From Sorghum bicolor (Eukaryota > Streptophyta > Magnoliopsida > Poales > Poaceae): a stretch of 64,000 bases of DNA. Position 1 is the stretch's first letter. Every line of letters begins with the position of its first letter. The notes below the pieces were generated by a model. That model had not been told where the DNA came from. It ran no database searches and saw nothing but the letters and a program-made list of their open reading frames with translations. The stretch is taken from contig NC_012872.2 of assembly GCF_000003195.3 (NCBI RefSeq), positions 50,325,695-50,389,694 on the forward strand, read 5' to 3'. Positions 57,084-64,000 of this stretch are shown here, in pieces. Position numbers and translations under genes: made by a program.

Positions 57084-57514
57084 TATACTGTCATGGTTCC
57101 AATTTACGGAGTCCCAAAAATAAAACACAGGCACGATGGAATTCCTTAATTGTACTGGTGGTTACGGTGCTTTAGTAGCTAGCACCTTAAAGGCTTCGCT
57201 TTGATTTCCTGTGGAGCAAACTAATTTAGATTGGTTACGAAAAAAACATCAACAGAACTGCTGAGGTTTAGGGATTTTTTCAACCAAAAAGAGTAACTTC
57301 TTCTACCTTAAAAAGCAATGCCTAAAGTGAGGTCTTACCCTAGGCACATGAGTTTTGAATTCCTTAATCACATAAAAGTTGTATATAGGTGTTTAAACAT
57401 AACTATTTCTGTAGCTGCATAGGTCTTATATTTATATAAGGGGGTCTTCATTTTGTCATGTTCCCAAAAATAGCATAGAACTAAACATAAACGTTAGTAA
57501 GTTTCTCTATGTGT

Positions 57515-57638
57515 TTTAAATTATATAAGATGCTTTGGTATTTCTAGATTTATAGTTTTTTATATGTATCTAGATCTATATTATGTTTATGTGAATCTAG
57601 AAATACCAAAACATCTTATAATTGGACGGAGGAAGTAC
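57515..57638. mobile_element. Stowaway-like MITE (Tc1/mariner type)
   Basis: The inner palindrome is GGTATTTCTAGAT...ATCTAGAAATACC, and the right terminus is TTGGACGGAGGAAGTAC, i.e. the complement of the CTTCCTCCGTCC Stowaway end. The left terminus is eroded. Confidence 0.65.
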
Positions 57639-57969
57639 TTCTCAGTTCAAAAAGAATAATGGAAAACTCGCTCCCCAATGAATCAAATAATTATAATTTT
57701 GACTAAACATATAAAAAAGTACCTATATGCGATATTTATATAAAATTATTTGAAGATACAAATGTTGATAATAATTTTTATAAACCTAGGCCAACTCTCC
57801 TCTTCAGTAACGGGATTTTCAATTTGTTTTACGGAAAGAGTACCTGTGTACACTTGGTGTTATAGCAATATATTTAAGATTTCAAAATGGCTACTGGTTA
57901 GGGTTATTCTACGTTTTTACTATAAGTGGTTGAGGATTTTGTACGGTAGTCTCGTCTCCTTTTGTCTTC

Positions 57970-58192
57970 AAGTCTTGTTTAAAAAATTTTGTAAAATTTT
58001 TTAGATTTCCTGTCACATTAAATTAAATTGTACGGCATATGCATGAAGTATTAAATATAGATTAAAAAATAACTAATTTTATAGTTTATCTGTAATTTGT
58101 GAGATGAAATTTTTGAGCCTAATTAGTTCATGATTGAACAATAAGTATTATAGTGTTTATTTTGTAAAAAAATTTGAAACTAAACGAGGCCC
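57970..58192. mobile_element. Diverged MITE, GGCCTTGTTTAG family
   Basis: It starts GTCTTGTTTAAAAAATTT and ends GAAACTAAACGAGGCC. The family core is recognisable (GCATATGCATGAAGTATTAA). Confidence 0.7.
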
Positions 58193-58519
58193 AAATCAAA
58201 CACACGAACATTAAAAAAAAAGAAAAAGAAACGTTTCCTTTTTTTTTACTTTGAAAGCAAAACGAAAGTGGATCGACGCTAGATGCATGCTCGCTGTTTC
58301 AGCCGCACTTGTTCGATATCTAACCAACTGTAGCGCCCTGTACGTGTGCTGTCAAAGGGTGGAAAAAAATAGAGTTTGATGAATGCAATACTGCAGCGCC
58401 CAGTAGTGCAAGCATCTTGTCGTATTGGTTGGAGACAGGGAGGCAAAAAAGGAGGACATGCAAGCACAAAACTATACTATTAATGTCTGTCGCTTCACAA
58501 ACAAAAAATAGCGAGCTTA

Positions 58520-58761
58520 GGCCAACAAGATGCAAATTTTTTTTTTAAGTTTGACACTGTAGCACTTTCGTTTATATTTGATAAACATTGTCCAACCATG
58601 TACTAATTAGGCTCAAAAGATTCATCTCGTGATTTACAGGTAAATTGTGTAATTAGTTATTTATTTTATCTATATTTAATGCTCCATGCATGCGTCCAAA
58701 AATTCGATGTGATGAGAAATTTTGTAAACTTTTGGAATTTTGGTTGCATCTAAACAAGGCC
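58520..58761. mobile_element. MITE, GGCCTTGTTTAG family
   Basis: The right end is CATCTAAACAAGGCC. Internal ACTGTAGCACTTTCGTTTAT and ATGCTCCATGCATGCGTCC mark the family. The left end is degenerate (GGCCAACAAGATG). Confidence 0.75.
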
Positions 58762-58837
58762 TTTAGGCATTAGATAGAGCATAAACAAAGTCTTTTTGGC
58801 CTACACTATTAGACATAGCGGCAGCACTTTGGACTAA

Positions 58838-59068
58838 GGAGGTGTTTTGTTTGGGGTGTTCAAGTTTAACAAATACTGTAGCAGTTTCGTCTTATTTGAT
58901 AATTATTATCCAATCATAAAATAATTAGGCTTAAAAGATTCGTCTCTCAAATTACTCTTCAGCTGCGTTTTTAGTTTCGTAAATAGTCTATATATAGTAT
59001 TCTATACGTGTGTCTAAATATTCGATATGATAGACAGTAAACTTTAACAGAGCAAACCAAATAGGACC
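58838..59068. mobile_element. Diverged MITE related to the GGCCTTGTTTAG family
   Basis: The ends are GGAGGTGTTTTGTTTGG and CCAAATAGGACC, with TAA at 58835-58837 and 59069-59071. The internal TTAAAAGATTCGTCTC core is shared. Confidence 0.75.
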
Positions 59069-59769
59069 TAAAGTTATAGCGAACCCAGCCAGAAGTACAC
59101 AAGTTTCACCACACCAGTAGTCTTGTAAAATATATATGCATACAGTATTCAAATTGGACCATCCTGTATTTTGCCCATATTATGGTCAATATAAAGCATT
59201 TCGAGTCAAAGCTCAGCGGGTACAAACCTTCAATCAACAAAAGAAAACAAAAGGGAATGGAAAAGAGAGAAAGATCGTGGTAACTATATTTCGAAATAAC
59301 TGGGCTGGGAAGATATTAAGCTTAGCATTTCTCAGGCCCATTTGGCATGTACAAAAGCTCTACAGCGACCAAGTGATGATGGGCCAGCCGGGTTTGCTTT
59401 TTATCTTCACGTGGGCTTTAAGGCAGAGGTATGCTAAAGTGGTAGAGAACTTTTTTTTTATCAAAAATTTTCAGAGAACTTGGGAAAATAAGAAAGAATG
59501 GGCCAAATGTGCCTGACAAACCAAACCAGTAAAAGAATTAGAGAGCACGCCAAACCTAACGGGACAATTTGTACGTGCATTGCAAACAACGGGATTCTAA
59601 TTCTACAAGTTACACCGTGGCCGTACAACTGATTAGGATCTCAATCAAAAGCAACGGCAGACGCACAAAGCAGTTGTGCAAAAAAAACTGTTTAAGAAAA
59701 AACAAAACAAAGCGATTAAAAATTAGCCAAATGACCTGTGTTTGAAATTATAGTTTTCTTTGGCGTTGT

Positions 59770-59973
59770 ATAAAGTCAATTTTCAAAAAGCATATTAATT
59801 ACATTTATAAGTTCAAACAAATGCTCAATCAAAACATATTTGATATAGAATTTACTAAAATTAATTTGATGTAAATATTGGTGTATTTTATATAAATATT
59901 ATCTAAACTAAAATGGTTCAACTTAGAATAAAGCTAAAATAAACTAGAACAATTTAGGAAGGAGGGAGCACGA
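59770..59973. mobile_element. Stowaway-like MITE fragment
   Basis: The right end AATTTAGGAAGGAGGGAGCA is a Stowaway-type terminus. The left terminus is not resolved. Confidence 0.5.
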
Positions 59974-60041
59974 GGACTCGGTTGTCATCAAGCATGAAAG
60001 TGAGTCTTCACTCCTTGATTCCATCCATGTATAGTTCACGT

Positions 60042-60210
60042 CAGTGGCGCATCCAGGATCAAAACTCTGCGAGGATAGGATTTTACACATATAAACAGAA
60101 GTTGTTAATTTCAAGTCAATTAACACAAAACTTAAATAATTGTATGGGGTTCTAACTTGGTGTGCAAAAACCTGTGGGGCTAGGTCATGTTACATGTAGA
60201 TCCGCCACTG
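60042..60210. mobile_element. hAT-type MITE with the termini of the 39388-42687 element
   Basis: The ends are CAGTGGCGCATCCAGGATC and TGTAGATCCGCCACTG, matching CAGTGGCGG of the full hAT element. The 8-bp flanks (GTTCACGT and GTCTACAC) match at only four positions, so the insertion is older or the duplication is eroded. 169 bp, no coding capacity. Confidence 0.7.
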
Positions 60211-60715
60211 GTCTACACATGGCATGAAAGAAAGTTTTCCTTAGCATGAAAGAAAACATTTTTTTATATTTTAATAGAAGAGAGAGAAAAACTGCTCTCT
60301 TGATCAAGAGACATATCAAGTTGAGTGAGAGTGTCATGTGAAGCTTCTCAAACTAAAAGATAGTGTTAAAAGTTCACACTATTAGAAAAGTTAAGTTTTT
60401 TAGGAATTATTAGAGAAGTTATCTTAGAGCTAGTAACTACCTCTAACCATTACGGGTGCCCTATCACGTATGCATGTAAGGGACGTTGAATCGTTACCAG
60501 AATGGTAAAAAAAAAAGTTTTTGTATTAGCATAAACATAATGCATGTGTTGTGTCATCCTAATCACGTCTTCTGGGAATATCTTTGTTTTTTTTTATCGT
60601 TCATATTATAAAAATAACGTTTTAGATGTATTATTTTCATAAAAAGTTTGGCTTACGTAGTAGTATCATTTTCGTACTGTACCGGTCCAAACATAGTTCA
60701 AATTACAGGCCATGA

Positions 60716-60788
60716 CATCGTATTGAGATCCAAACACACAATTATAGTATCTATCATCCATCGTATTGAGATCCAAACACACAATTAT
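60716..60788 (+). repeat. 30-bp direct repeat, 43 bp apart
   Basis: CATCGTATTGAGATCCAAAC and the following ten bases occur at 60716-60745 and 60759-60788. Both lie inside a possible MITE whose ends contain GTACCGGTCCAAACA-like sequence. Confidence 0.6.
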
Positions 60789-60889
60789 GACGGTCATGTG
60801 GTATACCGTTGTTTGGAACGTACCGTGCTGCTAAAAGGGTACGCTACTGTACGGCTTAAATAAATCCTACTACTAGTAGAGAGTAGAGA

Positions 60890-61420
60890 CTAGTGGCGCT
60901 CCTGCCCCCCGCTCGCCTTCGACGACGTCGTCAAACGGCGGGTCGTCGGTCCAAGTGCCGTCGAGGTGCCGCACGCCGCCTGTTTCGTGCTACTGAGGGG
61001 GGAAGGAATCGGCGCAAGGACCGGAGGGCCCCATGCCGTCGCTGTCTACTGTCTAGGCCGGGGCACCAGACCCGCAGCACCCAACTGCCACGAGACAAAA
61101 GCCTAGTAGGCCTCACCCAGAGCAGGTGCAGTGGCCGGGCCGGGCCACGTCCGGCGCGCCATGCTCTCCGGTCTCCACCACCAGTTGCGCAGTTGGGCGG
61201 CGAATCCGTGTCCAATCGCGCGGCGCTGCCGGTGGTGGCGTTGGGCGACCGACCCGGCGACCCCACGCGCGTGCTCGGCCCCTCGTACAGTACTTACTAT
61301 GTGCGGAGGCCGGCGGCGTGACGAGTGACGACGCGTGGGGGCACGACGTTCCCTCCCGCGGCGTGCTCCGTGACGAGTGACGAACGCGGGCGGGCGGTGG
61401 GGGCTAGCTGGCTACCCACA
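60890..61420. other. GC-rich island with overlapping unproven frames
   Basis: Frames of 100-140 codons exist on both strands across this ~500 bp island. It could be a captured gene fragment or a decayed gene; I recognise no domain and do not call a CDS. Confidence 0.4.
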
Positions 61421-61861
61421 AACAAAAACATATGTCAAATTGCCAATGCCCTTGTTGCATGTCGTCGATCACTTGTTCCCACAAACGGAAAGAGGTCTCG
61501 CTGCGTTTTCTGAACTGAACGTGGTGCCGGGCCGCTCCTATCCCGCAGCAGCTTCCACTTCATGAAACCCACACCACTGCAAAGTAATTTCGATTCCCAG
61601 AACCGCAAGTACGGCACCGGCACGGCGGGTGTGTGGCCAAGTGCTTGATCCCGTTGTTCCGTGAGGGCACCGCACGGCACGACCAGAGTTTCTCCAAAAG
61701 CAGACAAACAGCAGCCAGGTCGTGGTCGGCCTTGGGTTGGGCCCCCTTGTTCATGGCCCATAACTATAAGTGAACGGTTCGGTGCGCTGCGGTGCGGATA
61801 AAAAGCAGAAGCTGCTTCCTTGCTTTGCTGGTGTAGTAGACGCGCTGCTAGCTCGATGGAA

Positions 61862-62088
61862 AAGTTTCCACTTTTATTTGTATTTTTTATTTCTTTTACA
61901 ATAATTGTATTTTTAATTATTATCTAATTATAGATTAACTAGATTAAAAAATTATTTTGCAAATTACAAATAAATTATGTAATTAATTATTTTTTAATCT
62001 ATATTTAATATTTTATGTATATATCGCCATATTTGATGTAATGAGGCTTGAAAAGTCTTTAAGTTTTGGGTCGAACTAAACCAGGGCC
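61862..62088. mobile_element. MITE of the GGCCTTGTTTAG family, left end eroded
   Basis: The right end GAACTAAACCAGGGCC abuts and shares GGGCC with the next copy. The internal core is recognisable. Confidence 0.65.
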
Positions 62089-62329
62089 TTGTTTAGTTCA
62101 CCCTAAAAATCAAAAAAATTTCAAGATTCTCCGTCACATCGAATCTTTTAGCATATGCATGGAGTATTAAATATAGATGAAAAATAAAAACTAATCACAC
62201 AATTTAAGTGTAAATTGTGAGACGAATCTTTTAAGTCTTATTACTCTATAATTATACAATGTTTATCAAATAAAAAACAAAAATGCTACAATATCAAAAT
62301 CCAAAAAAAATCGCATCTAAACAAGAGCC
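62085..62329. mobile_element. Tourist-like MITE, GGCCTTGTTTAG family
   Basis: The ends are GGCCTTGTTTAGTTCA and CATCTAAACAAGAGCC. The internal GCATATGCATGGAGTATTAA core is present. It is tandem with the previous element. Confidence 0.85.
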
Positions 62330-62660
62330 AGGCCGAAATGTAAAAGCCACGTGGTAGCAGGGACGTGCGTCGGCGTTGCTGTTTGGTCGTGTTCCGTGCA
62401 TGGCCTTGTCTGTCCCACCGAGAAAAATAAAATGTTCTCGGATAATTAATCTCATGCTGAGAAAAGAATATTATTTATTCACTAAAAGTTACTGTTCGAC
62501 GTTACAAAGCTCCTAACCTGCTTCAATATTGAGCGTCATTGGTTTAGCTCGTTTCTAAAGCTTCATACAAAATGTGAAAGCCCCTACCTATTCAGCAGTG
62601 CAATCATGATTTAGGATGATCCTAAATATATATTTTAGAAAAATATTCGACCCCTGCAAT

Positions 62661-62837
62661 CAGGGACGGATCTAAAGAGGGGTGGGGGGGGGGCTCCAGC
62701 CTCCCCGCACCTGGTGCATCAATGGAGATATAGGAGGGTGAGAAAGAAAGGGTGGAGGAAAGAAGAAAAATGAAGAGAAATAGAGAAAGAAGAAAAGACC
62801 CCCCCTCCTCTTCGATTCTGATCTACATCCACCACTG
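62661..62837. mobile_element. hAT-type MITE, 177 bp, purine-rich
   Basis: The ends are CAGGGACGGATCTA and ATCCACCACTG. A perfect 8-bp duplication, CCTGCAAT, lies at 62653-62660 and 62838-62845. It contains a long G/A-rich tract at 62740-62800. Confidence 0.88.
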
Positions 62838-62908
62838 CCTGCAATCTATGGGTTAAATGGCTAATAAAAAGGGTTAAACAACATTTAAACAAACATAGTG
62901 TCGGCGTC

Positions 62909-64000
62909 TAGACTCGTCGTCTAGGCACAAACAAGTATAAATATGCGTGTCTACCTAAACCCGGATGGTGATGCAAGTGGAACACACAGAATTTATACTG
63001 GTTCGGGCTAAGGATGCCCTACGTCCAGTGTGAGATCAGGGGTCTGTATTGCCTTGCACCCAAAGATGCTTGTAGTAGGGGTATACAAGCAGGTTGCGAG
63101 AGAGGGCTAAGTCCCAAGTCTCGACTTTGTGTGGTGGACAGAGCGCGGTTTGCTACTCTATGCGTGAACTCGCTTGGAGTTATGGTGTGTGGCTTGAGTC
63201 TTGGTTGTCTTGATTGTTGGCCGTGTTGTTCGTGTTGTCCCTTGGATGTGAACCCTGGCTTCCCTTTTATAGTCTTAAGGGGGCACATGATTTTACATGT
63301 GTGTCTGGTGATCTTCCTCTGGTGAGTGGTGAAGCCACAGTCCCGACCCTGTAGAGGCTTGCCCATCCCGTCCTTGAGGCATGGCTGACAGTATGGTTGC
63401 TCCTGTGGAGGGTTACCGAGCCCTGTTGAAGTCGTGGGGGTTGGATCGGTGGCACTGCTGCATGTCCTGTAACAGTAGGAGAAGACAGCCAATAGTAACA
63501 TTGGTTAATTTCCCCCATACCCCTTTTTCTGTGAGGCGGTACACCACAGTGAAAGAGGTAAGGTTGCATAGTGAAAGAGGTAAGGCTACAGCGGCTGGGG
63601 TGGTTGGAATAGTCACCACCATGCCCTGCCATGGTATGGGGATCACAGCGTCCGTCACGTCGAGGGTACGGGCGCCGTGTGTTGGAAGCCTGGCTCCGAG
63701 ATGGGGGCTCGGGCGAGGCGGCGTTGGCGCCCGAGCCCAAGAGGGGCCGGGCGAGGCGGAATTTGTGCCCGAGGCCAAGGGGTCGGGCGAGCCGGGGCTT
63801 ACGCCTGAGGCCAAGGGGTCAGGCGAGCCGGAACCCGCACCCGAGTCCTAGTGATTATGGATGGTTTGCTTTATCTCCTTCTTTGCAATTTTTATTATCC
63901 TGATTTGGGTATCCTTTTTTATGGTAACCAACAGTAGCCCCCGAGCCTTTGGAGGGGTGAAGGCACCCTTTCAAAGGTTCTCTCCTAAGGGACAATTTTT
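62909..64000 (+). mobile_element. Left end of a large repetitive element running out of the window
   Basis: It starts near TGTCGGCGTCTAGACTCG and shows phrases (ATACTGGTTCGGGC, CCCTACGTCCAGT, AACAGTAGCCCCCGAGCC) that I associate with abundant grass transposons. No coding domain or second terminus is inside the window, so I leave the class open (LTR retroelement or CACTA). Confidence 0.5.
63700..63850 (+). repeat. Minisatellite, about four units of 36-39 bp
   Basis: The unit reads roughly GGGTCGGGCGAGCCGG, then 5-8 variable bases, then GCCYGAGGCCAAG. The units diverge from one another. It lies in the edge element. Confidence 0.75.

Noticed and set aside
60893..61321. A 142-codon GC-rich frame and its opposite-strand partner
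   Set aside because: Arginine- and proline-rich frames arise by chance in such GC islands, and no motif supports either strand.

Overview
This is a transposon-dominated stretch of a grass nuclear genome. The closest fit is Sorghum bicolor or a near relative in the Andropogoneae. That is an inference from sequence memory: many MITEs have GGCCTTGTTTAG termini in the form I associate with sorghum, there are grass-type LTR families, and the few host genes are GC-rich, intron-containing and plant-specific. No bacterial, organellar or viral architecture is present.

Layout. (1) Bases 1-1365 are the 3' end of a Ty1/copia element (RNase H, polypurine tract, start of the 3' LTR). (2) Bases 1366-27807 are a three-layer nest. 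A minus-strand Ty3/gypsy element of the Tat type (target-site duplication CAGTG) sits in the copia LTR. It is interrupted by a ~1.5 kb solo LTR (9697-11226, duplication CCATT) and by a complete second member of the same family on the plus strand (13263-25705, duplication ACCTG). (3) Bases 27813-35440 hold small elements: a hAT MITE, a MITE nested in a MITE, a CACTA end, a complete TRIM element and a decayed minus-strand copia element. (4) Bases 35440-50760 are the most gene-like part. They hold a DUF688-type gene (35746-36624, minus), a complete hAT element with a broken transposase (39388-42687), and a three-exon coiled-coil gene (45925-48935, minus). (5) Bases 50760-64000 are AT-rich, with many MITEs, several hAT derivatives and, at the right edge, the start of another large repetitive element.

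The most interesting system is the Tat-like family. Each copy carries gag-protease and pol (RT, two RNase H domains, integrase) on the sense strand. On the opposite strand, between pol and the 3' LTR, each carries a six-exon gene with its own TATA box, a plant mobile domain (PMD), a proline-rich linker and a C-terminal coiled coil. Exon boundaries agree between copies, and exons 1, 3, 4 and 6 have identical lengths. Both copies are saturated on both strands with the short motif GCCGAT/ATCGGC, in LTR, gag, pol, antisense exons and spacers. Elements inserted inside or next to them are nearly free of it. In the short spacer where pol and the antisense gene converge, each copy has two 21-bp perfect palindromes of the motif set exactly 65 bp apart. 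A working hypothesis is a family-specific cis-motif recognised by an element-encoded factor, for which the antisense PMD protein is one candidate. All retroelement genes here are broken by stops or frameshifts, mostly of the C-to-T type expected from deamination of methylated cytosine.
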